64,000 nucleotides of DNA from Diplosphaera chodatii (Eukaryota > Chlorophyta > Trebouxiophyceae > Prasiolales > Stichococcaceae). Position 1 is the stretch's first letter. Every line of letters starts with the position of its first letter. The notes under the pieces are model-generated. The model was not told where the DNA came from. It was given only the letters and a program-made list of their open reading frames with translations, and did no database searches. Below, in pieces: positions 11,901 to 24,800 of the stretch. A program made the position numbers and the translations under genes. Location of the stretch: assembly GCA_032358165.1 (NCBI GenBank), contig JAALGY010000031.1:868001-932000 (forward strand). Direction: 5' to 3'.

Positions 11901-14900
11901 CAGCATGAGCTATCACCTTATAACTCCACCTGAGAATGCCACAACGCTTCGACAATGTGTTGATGGCTGCAGGCACGGTGACGAATGTCAAGGAGGCGAT
12001 TGCCTGGCTTTCATATACATACCTGTACGTGCGCATGATGCAGAACCCGCTGCCATATGGCCTCAGCTGGCAAGAGCTGGCAGCAGACCCCAGGCTTGAC
12101 GCCAGAAGGTATGGTTGCGCAGTGTCCTTCCTGCTGGCGCCCTACTTGCAGGCCTGCTACATGGCTACCCCCAGAAACTGTTGTGGTGCCTTGGGCCCTT
12201 GAGAGCATAAACTGCACATACTGGTGGCCACCCGCAGGCGCTCGCTCATCACTGATGCAGCCCGGCAACTGGAGCGCTCCAAGATGGCGCGCTTCGATGG
12301 TGCGCAGCGCATCACCGCCCCACCTTGAGACCATGCCCGACCATACAGCCCTTGCGCCTGCCTGCACCGGAACACCGTCGGATTTCATGAGGGGAACGCC
12401 CTGCCTGCTGGTCGCGGTGCAGAGCGGTCGGGGCAGCTGTATGTGACGGAGCTGGGCCGGGTGGCCAGCCACTTCTACATCCGCCACGCCAGCATCCTGG
12501 TCTTCAACGAGCAGCTGACGCGCCACATGGACGAGGCGCGGGTGCGGTGCAGCAGGGCCACCTCATACCGAGCCTCCTGCAGTGTTTGTTGCCGTCAGGC
12601 TGCAGTGCTATGCGGCGTCGCAGTGTCCATAGTCACATGCCACTCGTTCCCTTGCAGACGCCGTCGATGATCAAATCGTTCCATTGCAGATGCTGTCGAT
12701 GATCGCGCAATCCTCGGAGTTCGAGAACATGGCGGTGCGGGAGGAGGAGCTGCCCGAGCTGGACCGCCTGCTGCTGGACGCGTGCCCTTTCGACGCGCGC
12801 GGCGGCCCCGAGAACAAGCAGGGCAAAGTCTGCATCCTCATCCAGGTGTGTCGCGATGCAATGCTCGAGAGACTGACAGTGCCTGGGAAGCACTGCCAAG
12901 TGTTGCCACCCTACTGACTGCTTGCAAGTGTAAGGGCTGCCTTGTTCCAAAAGATTCGAGTGGACATGACATTGGCATGCCACCACATAATGCATGCTTG
13001 CAACAGGCGTTCGTGTCTCGGGCGCGCGTGGAGAGCTTCTCGCTGACGGCGGACATGATGTACGTGTCCACCAATGCGCCGCGCATCGCTCGCGCCGTGT
13101 TCGAGATCTGCCTGCGGCGCGGCTGGTCCGCCACCGCCGAGCTGGCGCTCCGCCTGTGCAAGGTCGGCACAAGTCAACTATCGCTCGAGCCGCTCAATCC
13201 CCGTTCCAGCTGCAGCAACTCCTGCGGTGCTGCGCATTGCGATTGCTGCCTTGCTGGTGTTGCAGGATGGCAGCACTCGATGTCTGCCGGCGGCTCTGGC
13301 GCGGCTGTGGGGACGCTGGAGACTGTCGGTGCCCACGGTGCTGTCTGTAATATGGCGCAGGCGCTGGAGGGGCGGCTGTGGGAGCACCAGCACCCGCTGC
13401 GGCAGTTTGGCAACGCGCTGTCGCCGGAGCTGCTGTTCAAGATCGAGGACCGCGGCCTGGCCCTGGAGCAGCTCGAGGTGCGGCTTCCAGAGTGGACACG
13501 TGCTAATTGCTGCATGCACGTGAAACCTGGAGGCAGGCCCACATGGCTGCGCGTCTGCGCTGTTTCACTCGTGCCTGGCATCGCTGGCTTCCCAGGGCTT
13601 ACACGACACATATCGCAATTGAGCATCGGACTCATGTTTGCAGGACATGGAGGCCAACGAGATTGGTGCGATCCTGCGACACCCAGCGGCTGGGCCCGCC
13701 GTCAGATCACTGGTGGACAGCTTCCCGCGGCTCCACCTGGAGGCCCAGCTGCACCCCATCACCAGGTGCCACAGCATCAGCACCCCTCACCTTTTGCAGC
13801 TGCAGTGCAGTGTCAGTCTGTGGAGCCTCCTGCCATCAGCACGGACCTCAACCTTTGCGAGCCTGAACCGTTGGCTCCGCTACACTGCAATGGCTCTGAT
13901 GCGTCACCCGTGGATGCCGGGCAGGTCGGTGCTGCGGGTGCAGCTGAAGGTCACGCCGGAGTTCGCGTGGCACGACCGCGCGCACGGCGGCGTGCTGCGG
14001 TGGCACCTCTGGGTGGAGGACTCCGACTCGGAGACCATCTACCACACCGAGGTGCTGACCGCCACCACGTCTGCGATGTAAAGGAGAAGTCAGCTGCTGC
14101 GCCACCACACTGTGCTGCTGCTGTGGTTGCTCTTTGTTTCCCTCACACTGGAGGGACCAGGCGAGACCCGGGTCTGGTGCACGCTACAGTAGTCCTGCAC
14201 CCAACAATCAGCCCAATATATATATTGTGTTTCTGCACCAATATATTGAGTTCTGCATGTTGCCGCAGCTGTTGTGCCTGGAAGGGCCCGATGTGGATGT
14301 CTGCCACCACATCAGCTTTAGTGCGGTGAACAATGAGGGGACTCTGGGCGCATGGGTCTGCCAAAGATGCAGATGTGGCACATTGGCGCGTGCAGGTATG
14401 GGCGCTGACGAAGAGGATGGCACGAGAGCCCAGCCACACGCTGGCATTCACCATCCCCGTGCGCGAGCCGCTGCCCACGCAGTACTACATCCGGTGCGCG
14501 TTGTCTCGATGCAAATACGCATATGAGCGTATGCATGCAGCCATTGTACATGTCTGCCGTGTCAAACTTTCTTATTGGTCCCGAGGGCCAGTTGAACTGG
14601 TGATCCCCCACCTGTGTGCCTACGCATCATGTCAGTGACTGTGCAGGGCGCTGTCAGACACGTGGCACAGCGCAGAGTCGCTGCTGGCGCTCAGCTTCAA
14701 GGGGCTGCTGCTGCCGGGCCGCCACCCGCCGCACACCGTATGCCCCTGCACCTCGCACTTCAGCTGCTATCTTAGCGACTTGCACCGCTTCACTGCAGAG
14801 TTGCACGGCTTGATGCCACCCAGCTCTCAGCGGCATCGCCCCAACTGCAGATGTGCTGTGTAGTCCTTGTGCTTCCCTGCATGTGTGCCTCCTTCACTCC

Positions 14901-17900
14901 AACTGGAGCGAGCTGCTCTGTGTTTGCAGGAGCTGCTGGACCTTGACCCGCTGCCAGTGTCGGCGCTGGACAACCCTACATTCCAGGGGCTGTACCGCTT
15001 CACGCACTTCAATGCTATCCAGACGCAGGTGTGCGTAGAACCCAACACCGCTGCATGCTGAGCGCACCCATCGCAGGACACACACACTTGAACGCTGTGG
15101 GAGCTGCATACCATCAGCTTTCAGATTGCTGATTCACCAGTGTGCCGCCACCTGCAGATCTTCCACACCATGTATCACACAGACGAAAACGTGCTGCTGG
15201 GCGCGCCCACAGGCAGTGGCAAGACCATATCTGCCGAGCTTGCCGTGCTGCGCTGCTTCGCTGCACACCCGGGGCAGAAGATCATCTATGTCGCTCCCCT
15301 CAAGGTGACCTATTCCCACATATATACCAGTATCATCTTGCATCCCCACGCTTTCAGCAAACACCACTAGCTTCGACATGCAACCAGGAGCTGACGGCAG
15401 TGGGCTTTCAGCTGCAAGACTGTAGACAAGAAGCACGCCGCCCAAACCGCGAGAAGCCTGAACGAGTCCAGGAAGGCAATGTGCCGGCTCACGGGTGCAG
15501 GCGCTGGTGCGGGAGCGCATGGAGGACTGGGGCCGGGGGCTGTGCCGCGCGCTGGGCAAGAAGATCGTGGAGCTGACCGGCGACTTCACGCCCGATGTGC
15601 GGTGAGTCCACAGACAGCTTGTGCGTCTTACAGATGTGTACCTTCCCAGGGCATAGCCTCCTGGCTCAATGGCTCATTGCGATAGTTGGGATAACTTCTG
15701 TGCTCTTCTTTGTTACCGTCGAAGAGGCGCCATGACATCTTGTGTAATGGGCTGACCATCGACTGTGGGTGGTGCAGGGCGCTGCAGGCGGCGGACGTGA
15801 TCATCACGACACCAGAGAAATGGGACGGCATCAGCCGCAACTGGCAGAACCGAGGCTACGTGCAGAAGGTAGGTGACACTGACTGCCATCCGCAGACGAC
15901 CATGCAAAAGCGGCACGGCACTTCTGGACACCACATGCCACCTTCGGCAATCATTGCTGCGCATCGTTGCTGCCACAGGTCGGCCTGCTGGTGCTGGATG
16001 AGATCCATCTGCTGGGCAACGACCGGTGCGGGTCTTGCTCATGCTGCAGTGTTCCCATAGGACCCACGCTGCTTGATCACACAGCCTTGATTCCACTCAG
16101 GCGTGGCAATGTCACAATCAGAGGGCCGGACCACAAAGGCACTCAGTTGGGGACCGCATCACTGGCCATCGAAGCGAGGTAGTGTCAGCCCGGTGGTGCT
16201 TGCTGCTGGCGTGCAGGGGCCCCATCCTGGAGGTCATCGTGTCCCGCATGCGGTATATTGCAGCGCACACCGCGCGGGACGTGCGCTTCGTGGGGCTGTC
16301 CACCGCCGTCGCCAACGCACAGGACCTGGCAGACTGGCTGGGCATCGGCCCCAAGGTGACATGGCCTGCTCTGCATAGAGTCGATGGCCATTGTGAAGCT
16401 TGCGTGCCTGGTCGAGAAGTAGGTAAGGAGTGTTGCCTTAGGATCTGCAGCAGCTCGGTGAACTGCCTGATCTGAACCATCATCTGATGCAGGGCATGTT
16501 CAACTTCAAGCCCAGTGTGCGGCCAGTGCCCCTGGAGGCTCACATCCAGGTGACCCTCAATGTACTGAAATGCGTCACTGACTGCAAGCCACTACACGTG
16601 AGGGCGTACATCCAGGCAACGCCATGAGATGCTGAGGTGCCCGAGATGTCTGCTGCAGGGGTACCCTGGCAAGTTCTACTGTCCGCGCATGGCGACCATG
16701 AACAAGCCCGCGTATGCTGCCATCCAAACGCACTCCCCCATCAAGCCAGTGCTGGTTTTCGTCAGCAGGTGCCATCAGCATCATAGAAGGGTGTCTTCTC
16801 ACACCCTTCTCAATGCTGGCGGAATGCATGCCACATGCACCGCATGGATGCCTCAGACCATGCCTACAGCAGCCATGCATGGATCACCTGGGAATTGGAT
16901 GTGTGCAGTCAAGTTGCACGGGGCAAGCAACAACGAGAGCGCCCTCGACTCTGTTCGTTCACAGGGTGACCACATGTTCAGCCCCTTGCACACGTCTGAA
17001 CTGTACCTTTGCTGTCCTCACAGCCGGCGGCAGACGCGACTGACAGCGCTGGACCTGCTGGGCTATGCCGCGGCAGACGAGCGGCCGCGGCAGTTTGTGC
17101 ACACCTCCGACGAGGAGCTGGAGGCTGTCCTCTCTGGCATTAAAGTGGGTGGCTGTGCCACCATGTGGCGTTCCCTTTCTGCTGGTAGCACATCGCACGT
17201 CCTGCAGACTGTGTGCATCACGAGCTACATGTGCACAGCAGGTCATCTGGAGATGCTGTTATTGTAAGGCTCAGAGATTCCATTGGTCTGTTTCCTGCAG
17301 GATGCATCATTGCGGCACACATTACAGTTTGGGATTGGGTTGCACCATGCGGGCCTGGCAGACGGCGACCGCAAGTGCGTCGAAGCGCTGTTTGTGGCCG
17401 GCAAGATCCAGGTGCACACCTCAGCTGCATGCCGCTGCGTCTGTTGTAGGGCTGCAGCGGCAGACAAACCTTCTTACTGTGATTGCATCCTGTTCACTTC
17501 AACCGCATCGGACCTGGACACAGTGGTGCAAAAGAGAATTTTGTGACATGTACAGGTGCTGGTGGCTACGAGCACGCTGGCGTGGGGTGTCAACACACCC
17601 GCACATCTGGTGGTCATCAAGGGCACCGAGTACTTTGACGCCCCCTCCAGGTGAGCCTTCTGGCCAGTGTTGCAACGGATAGGCTGCCTGTTCAAACTGT
17701 CGCACACCACAGCAGGCTTTAACTAGGTGCAAGCTACCACTTGTTATCCCTGCTAGCAGTAAGACATGCGCCATTGCGCGTGCATGGGACACTGGTCTAT
17801 TGAGGCCCGGGCAGTGCTGCAGCCAAGCTGGTTCCTGACCCTTCTCTGGGGCGCTGCAGGCGGTACGTGGACTTCCCCATCACGGATGTGCTGCAGATGA

Positions 17901-20900
17901 TGGGGCGTGCGGGGCGCCCCCAGTACGACCGCCACGGCGTCGCCGTGATCATGGTCGCCGAGCCCAAGAAGTCCTTCTACAAGAAGTTCCTGTGAGTTTG
18001 GAGTGGCGTGCCGCAGTGTGACTGGTCTTCAGGACAGTCGACTGGACACGCATGACATTGCATGTGTGCGATGTTGCTTGCGGTGCTGGGTGGCTGGCAG
18101 ATGATCTGGTGGCCTCCTGGGCTGCAGGTATGAGCCGTTCCCCGTGGAGTCTAGCCTAGCTGACCAGGTGATAACCCTGCCGCCCAACATCATTGGCCAA
18201 TGATTGCTGCCGAACGACCTGTGTGGATGTCCATGACAGCAACAGAGCAAAATATTGAAACCGTGTGTTGTGCAGCTGGCGGAGCACTTCAATGCGGAGG
18301 TGGTGGCGGGCACCATCGCCAGCGCAGCAGATGCGGTGGACTATCTCACCTGGACCTTCCTGTTCCGTCGGTGGGTGCCAGCGCCAGACAGGACAGCCAC
18401 ACCTACATCTCTCAGGGCCACGGCTTTGTTTGACATGCATGTCAACCTGGAACCCCACTTCTGAAGGCTGGGGTATGCAGTAGTGCTCGGAGTTCCCACA
18501 AAATAATTTGGGTCTGCGCTGATGATGCAGGCTGCTGGCGAATCCCAGCTACTACGACCTTGAAGGCACTGACGCTGACTCGCTCAACGTGTTCCTGTCG
18601 TCGCTGGTCGAGGATACGCTGAATGACCTGGAGGTAGGGTACTGTGACACCATGGCTGTGGGCTATGTTTCCTTTGTCAGACCAGCACGAGTTTGCTCCT
18701 GTGCCTGCCGGGATGCTTCTGCCATGGCGAAAGTGGGTCTGCATCGTCAGCGGTGTGGTCAATCTGTTCGTGTATGCTGATGCACAGGGCGCAGGGTGCA
18801 TAGCAATGGGGGATGAAGGCGAGGTTGCGCCCACGCCTGCTGGCCGTATTGCCTCGATCTACTACCTGCAGGTACTGCACCGAGTTTGCACTCATTTGGA
18901 GCCACTCAGCATCATGAATGCTGATGTTGCGAGCGGTGGTGTCTTTACTTCGTTGCAAGGAAGGTGAAGAGGGATCTGTGCCAATAAATAGTCCACTATG
19001 CCCTGCAGCACACGACGATGGCCTTCTTCGCACAGAGTCTGGGCCCAGACATGGACCTGAAGGTGAACACAGCAGGCAGTGCATCGATGCAAGTAACCCC
19101 ATGCCCCGTGCTATGCTCAGCAAGTTTCCCTGGCCTCAAGCACCGGGTGTCCCAGCAGCTCAAAGTGTGTAAGGCCTACATAGTGGAGGAAACATGACAA
19201 GTTTCACTGCAGGCGGTGATGGGTGCGCTGTGCGGCGCGTCGGAGTATGACGAGTTGCCTGTGCGCCACAATGAGGATCAGCTCAACCTGGGCCTGTCCA
19301 AGGAGGTGAGCACGAGCTCATTTGGCTTGCAAAAGTGCGGCATGCTGCGTGAGATGCTGCCACTCTGATGCCAGTTTTCAGCGCAGCCCTGGAAACATGA
19401 CCGGAGAGGCCATCGCAAACTGTGTGCATTGGCTGCTAACAGGTGCGGTGGCCGATCGACCGGCGGGAGGCGGACGACCCGCACGCCAAGGCCGGCCTGC
19501 TGCTGCAGGCGCACCTGGGCCGCGGCACGCTGCCGGTGTCGGACTACATCACCGACACCCGCTCCGTGCTCGACAACAGCCTGCGCATCCTGCAGGTGCG
19601 GGCATGTGGTGTGCCAGATCTGGGTATACACTGTGCTGCTACCGGCGCCTGAGTTGCATCGTGTGTTCAGTTGCCTGGGATGCTGAACCTGGACCGAACC
19701 TCTCTTGCCACCGCATGCTGCTGAGCAATGCACGGGGCACTGCCCCAAGGAACTGACACAAAAATTCTGCCCACGCGCAGGCGATGGTGGATATCTGCGC
19801 CGAGGCGGGGTGGCTCACCACCGCGCTCAACGTCATGCACATGGTGCAAGCGCTCATGCAGGTGACCCCTGGCAATGGCCCCTTCAGCACCCTTACCCTA
19901 GCCCACCTCTTCGCCGTGATGCTTCGCTTGGCAGGCACATATGCTTTTGCCGAGCTATGCGCTGGCGCTCATCACTGTATCAAAATGTGGCGGGATGCAG
20001 GCCCGCTGGCCGGACGACAGCGCGTTCACCATGCTGCCGGGCGTGGACGGCGATGCAGCCGCGCGCCTGGCGGCGGCGGCGGACGGCGGCGGCGGCACGC
20101 TGCCAGCGCTGCTCAAGGCGCTGCGCGAGCGGCCCGCTGATGCGCAGAAGGTGCTGCGCAAGGCGCTCGGCAACCAGGTATGTCCTCCAGACACTGACCT
20201 TATGGGACATCAGGCGGCACACCAAGTCGGGCAACGCGCTGTGCGCGCATTGCTGCATTGCATCGTGGAAGTTTGGGTTCAACGTGCACAGTTGCCGCAC
20301 CAAGCAGGACGTTCTGCCACTGTGCAGGCTGCTGATGAGGTGATCCAGGTCTGCGGCCGCCTGCCACTGGTTGATGTGCGGTGGCAGCAGCCGAGGCCGG
20401 CGCCGGCGCCACACGACGCAGAAGACGACGCAGAAGCAGAGGAGGCAATGCTGCTGTCGGTGGAGCTGCGGAGGTTGCCAAAACTCGGCGGCAGCCGCGG
20501 CGGCGGCAGCCAGACCCGCGTCTATGCCCCTCGCTTCCCAAAGGTGTGATGCTGTGCTGCCCTGCAGAAGAGACCTGCTGTTTCAGCCTGATGGTTCATA
20601 CTAGCCTGCTCCTCTTGCGCACGGACCTGGACATTGCTTGTAGACTGGGGGACGGGACATTGTGGATCGGCACCGTCGGGGTGTTGTAGCCTGACTACTC
20701 AGGCTATTTGTCCTTGACAACCCGGTGCACTGCGCTGATGTGCAGGTCAAGGAGGAGGGCTGGTGGCTGGTGCTCTCGGACGCGGCAGACACAGAGCTGC
20801 TGGCGCTGAAGCGGCTGTCCTTCACCGGCGAGCGCACAGTCACCAAGCTGGCCTTCCCGCGCTGGGACGCCACCACCGGCGAGCCGCACGCGCAGCTGCA

Positions 20901-20997
20901 GCTGCGGATTTTGTCGGACTCGTACCTTGGCCTGGACCAGAGCTTCGCGGTGGCGGTGGGCAGCACGGCGGCAAAAGCCGAGGCGGTGGCGGCATGA
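5983..20997 (+). CDS. ASCC3: ASCC3/DExH14-type Ski2-like helicase with two helicase cassettes
   Basis: Nucleic-acid helicase of the Brr2/ASCC3 class; ASCC3 works in alkylation repair and in splitting collided ribosomes. The start is uncertain: an in-frame ATG is at 5983 and another at 6061, but [10 protein letters not shown] just before 6080 resembles the human ASCC3 N-terminus and suggests coding begins before 6061. N-terminal exons include about 6288-6461, 6568-6670, 6805-7130, 7257-7470, 7547-7722 and 7846 onward. Cassette 1: Walker [10 protein letters not shown] (9033-9190), TTPEKWD and LLIVDE (9557-9716), joined to [11 protein letters not shown] (about 9827), [10 protein letters not shown] (10047-10109), TATLAWGVN (11281-11390), [10 protein letters not shown] (11515-11609), then Sec63-like exons to about 14740. 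Cassette 2: GAPTGSGKT (about 15155-15305), [14 protein letters not shown] (about 15979), [14 protein letters not shown] (about 17557), [11 protein letters not shown] (about 17857-17992), then a second Sec63-like unit. The last exon (about 20745-20997) has [11 protein letters not shown] and the stop. Both cassettes look catalytically intact. Brr2 is the alternative, but N- and C-terminal segments fit ASCC3/DExH14. Confidence 0.93.
6666..6695. repeat. Perfect 12-bp hairpin spanning a GC splice donor
   Basis: CATCAGGCAAGC at 6666-6677 is the exact reverse complement of GCTTGCCTGATG at 6684-6695, leaving a 6-base loop. The proposed exon end of the helicase gene (ATC AG before gcaagc, at 6670/6671) lies inside the left arm. 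Splicing from this GC donor to the acceptor before 6805 keeps the reading frame (EPIR then QQLAALLG). The pairing could hide the donor in the pre-mRNA. Confidence 0.7.
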
Positions 20998-21820
20998 GCA
21001 AATTGTGTTGTAGGCAGCCGCCTGTACATCTAGTCGGAGGCCGGCGCAACCGCTGGCGGTAGTGTGAGGTAGAGTAGCATTGCCTGTGGGGGTTGCCGTC
21101 ACAGAAGGTTGTGGGCTTTGACAGGGTGGATTGTGGCACACAAAGCTGCTGCGTTTAGGTAGGATGCCAGCCGCTGTGCACAGAAGAGGGGATTCCTTGT
21201 AGACTAGATTAGGTGCTTTGCTCCAGGGCAGGACTGAATTTGACCGAAAACAACGCCATCTGGGACAGCGCTGACACTCGGCACAACCAAGCTTTGCAGT
21301 CCCAGCGATCCGTCAGCCCCCCAACAGCGGCTGCTCATAGCATGTCGAGCCCGCACGACGACCTTGGAGACTCTGCCAGCGCTGTGTCAGGTGCGAACAT
21401 CAACCCAGGCTGGCACGAACACACGCTGGTGGCCGGATCAGACCGCGAACCGCCATCGGTTATGGCGCTGTAGGTGCAAACACATGTTTGCCATCAGCCA
21501 CGCTAGGCAGCAGGAGTTCAGACCGGCGCTGGTGTCGTGCACCCAGTCACTGTCAGCACCTTCCCTGCCTGTACAGCAGTCTCTGACCGGCAGGATCATC
21601 ACTGAAGCAACGCACTTCATTTCAGCATGTTAGCTGATCGCGGACCCATCGATCCGCACCCTTGTGGGGCGTTACTCGGGATAGAATGCCTGTGGCAGCT
21701 GGGTGGCAGCTACCAGCTCTCTGTGCATGGCTGTTGGGCCTCTGGGACGCTTTTGGGCAACTGGGAGTTACTGCTCATGCGTGTGCGTTGTCGTAATTGC
21801 TCAGTCTTCATTCACGGTTG
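20998..21820. other. Intergenic region between helicase and septin genes, with a candidate 5' exon
   Basis: This holds the helicase 3' UTR and septin upstream region. No TGTAA follows the helicase stop closely. An open frame at 21213-21473 has a Met at 21342 followed by SSPHDDLGDSASAVSG and later GWHEHTLVAGSDREPP, a composition that looks protein-like; it ends beside a GTAGGT possible donor at about 21471. It could be an upstream septin exon or chance. Nothing else is recognised. Confidence 0.35.
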
Positions 21821-24800
21821 ATGACGGTTAAGTTGAGCAACTCCGGCACAGCCACTGACACCGGCGACTGGCCCTGGCGCATCTCAGATGCAAGGGGGTT
21901 TGGCCGTGTGACATCAGCACCAACCGGCTCTGTGTCCACTGTGCAGGCGGCCACGAGATAGCACTGCCAGAGAACGCCAGGCTGGTGCTGCAGATGCCGG
22001 CTGAAGCGGACGGATCAGGATCCAAGTGCGGCCCTCTGCAGCATCCCGGATACCTGCATGCTTGAACTTTTGACGCAGCTGCCCAGAACCTCATCAGCAC
22101 ACATGATGGCCACGTATGCTGCGTGTGGACGGAAGACAGTTGCCAGGACGACCCAGTCTCCAGATAGAATGGGCGTGATCTGCTTGGCGTGCAGGAAGGA
22201 GGGAGGCAATGGGGGCGGCGGGCCGAGCTTCGCGTCAGACGCCGTGGAGGGCCACAGCAACGCAGGCAGCTATGTGCGAGACGTGCGCACCGCCTTTTCC
22301 GGCGTGCCGCGCATCCGGCCCCAGTGGCAGGACCGCTACATGAAGATCCTTGTCGTCGGCGAGTCTGGTGAGCATTGTGACTATGTGATGCGGGTGTGCA
22401 GCGCCAGGCTCCACCGCTACACGCCTTGGTCATTCCAGATGCCACATGAGCGTTTGACATGCAGCGACCGTGTGCAGGCATGGGCAAGACGTCTTTCATC
22501 CAGAATCTCTTTGCGGCGTATGCCCAGGACCCGAACCTGAAGGTTGCGGGTGTGCCGGGGCCCACCAGCAAGCAGGTGCGGCGCATGCCCGCCTCGCACC
22601 CTGCAGAGCAGCACAGCACAGTACAGTCAAGGCTTCTTGGCACGCGCGTGTCTTTGCCACGTACGTCAAGAGTCCATGGGGTCAAAATTTCAGGGCATTC
22701 AGCACATGATCTGCCACCGCAGACATTTGCCAACAACCCAGCCAAGCTCTGCACCACCATCGATGTGGTGGACGAGAACAACCAGATCCGCTACCACTAC
22801 TCAGTGCAGGTACTGCTGCAGCTTCAGGCTGCCTGTTGGTACGCCCACAGACATGAAATGCTGCCATTCATGCCAAGCAGCTGTGCTGCTCTCACATATC
22901 GCTCTTGGTTCGCCTGCAGGACACACCTGGATGGGAAGCAGTGCACGACAACATGGAGCCCATCATTGAGCACATTCAGGGCTGTCAGTTGAAGTGCCTG
23001 GAGAACGAGCAGGTGGGAGGCAGCTCACCTGCCTATGGCACCGCTGGAATCCTGCACGGATGCTACAGCTTGTCCAAAATGATTTGTGACCCACTCGCAT
23101 CATGATATCGTCATCAACACATCAGCATGTGTTGCACCCTGCAACAGGACGCGCGGCGGCTGGGGCCCATGCACAAGGCTCCCGACCCCCGGGTGGATGT
23201 GGCGCTCTACTTTGTGAGTCGATGGACGTACCCAACACTGAACTGCAGTGCACAGCTGGCATGTATGGGAATGCCGACGACCAGCGTACATGTGTCGTGA
23301 CCAATCTGTCGCCTGGGGTAGCTGAGCAGTGTCCTGCGATGCGGCTGCAGATCAACCCGCACCGCATTAAGGACATGGATGTCCAGTTCATGGCGCGCCT
23401 GTCCCAGGCCGTCCCCGTCATCCCCATCATGGCCAAGGTGCGGCGCTGTGTGCCCTCTGCCGTGTGCGGCCGCATAGCTGTGGCTGGGAGGAACAGAACA
23501 TGCATCGTGCAGAGCGTATCCATCTGCGCACCATCTCACACTAACAGTACAACAGTAATGGTCGTAGTACGAACTGGTTAGCATGTGCGTGGCAGGCCGA
23601 CTGCATGACGAGCAGCGAGCTGGAGTCCTTCCGCAAGACGGTGCGGGAGACATTGGAGACAGCCAACAAGGAGCACGGGCACGATGTCATGTACCGTTTC
23701 AGCAAGGACACCCTGGCAGAGGCCTTCCCCCAGCACCAGGTCAGTGTCGGTGCACGTCTGCAACGCGAATGTGCAGCTGTGTGAGTGGGCCGTGCCGATG
23801 CGCTCGTCCACTGCCTGCTGTACATGTGCCCTGAGCATGGGCTGTTGCGCAGGTGCCGCCCTTTGCGATCGTGGCATCACGGCAGTACGACGGCAGCGTG
23901 GGGCGGTACTGGCCGGTGCGGCGGTACCCGTGGGGCGTGTGCGAGGCGCTGTCCAGCGAGCACTCGGACGTGGCCGCGCTCAAGAAGCTGCTGCTGGAGC
24001 TGTGCTTCGAGGAGTTCAAGGTGCGCCCCAGCTGCTCACTGTCCCCTGTGGTCAGTCTCCACTGCCTGGCCATCCTACCGGCACCAGCTTTGACCGAATC
24101 AGGCATGGCACGGTCGCTGCTGCCAGTCGTGTGCAGCAACGTGCTGCGATAGATGTGCCTGAGCGAGGATGTGGGTCTTGCCACAGGCGAAGACGGAGGA
24201 GCGGTACTACCAGTTCCGGGAGGAGGAGCTGCTCAACCTGCATGACGATGACCCCGGCCGCGGGTGAGGCTCGCCGGCCGCCGGACGGCAGCGTGCACAG
24301 CATATCATTCAGTGCTGCTCCTGCACCGCTGCCCATGTGCGGGATAACCGCTGTGCGCTGACATGTCGGCGGCTGCGGCGTGCAGGAAGCGCAGGGTGCG
24401 CCCGCACTTCATCCTGAACCGCGAGCGGCAGCGCCCCATCCCGGTGAGTCACGACTCCACGCTGCACTCATGCATCCACTCCTGGGAAACAGCACCAGCC
24501 TGCAACCCCAAATCGCCACCATGTCTCATCACTTGGTGTTTTGATGCCAGGTCAAGGCGCTGCGGTGGGCGGCGGGCGTCATCGTGACCTATGGCCTGGC
24601 AGCACTGCTGCTGGGCGGTCGCAAGCGGCTTGAGGTACGGTACCTGCCTGCAGCTTGCGACTGTACGCCTTCGCTGCTATCCGGAAACAGGTCTGGAGGT
24701 CTGATCTGCCATGTTTGGCTCATGTAGGATGATGCCCAAGTGGCACGTGAGAAGGCAGCCCAGCTGGGCTCCACAGTTGTGGAGGTGGCCAAGGACAGCA

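Noticed and set aside
14214..14227. 14-base AT palindrome CAATATATATATTG
   Set aside because: Short simple sequence inside a helicase intron; no sign of a mobile element or binding site.
12782..14329. Plus-strand open frame of 515 codons
   Set aside because: It overlaps several helicase exons in other frames and crosses their introns; the helicase motifs lie in the spliced reading.
21828..22781. Minus-strand open frame of 317 codons
   Set aside because: It is antisense to septin exons with phase-consistent junctions and G1 motif; the composition is shadow-like.
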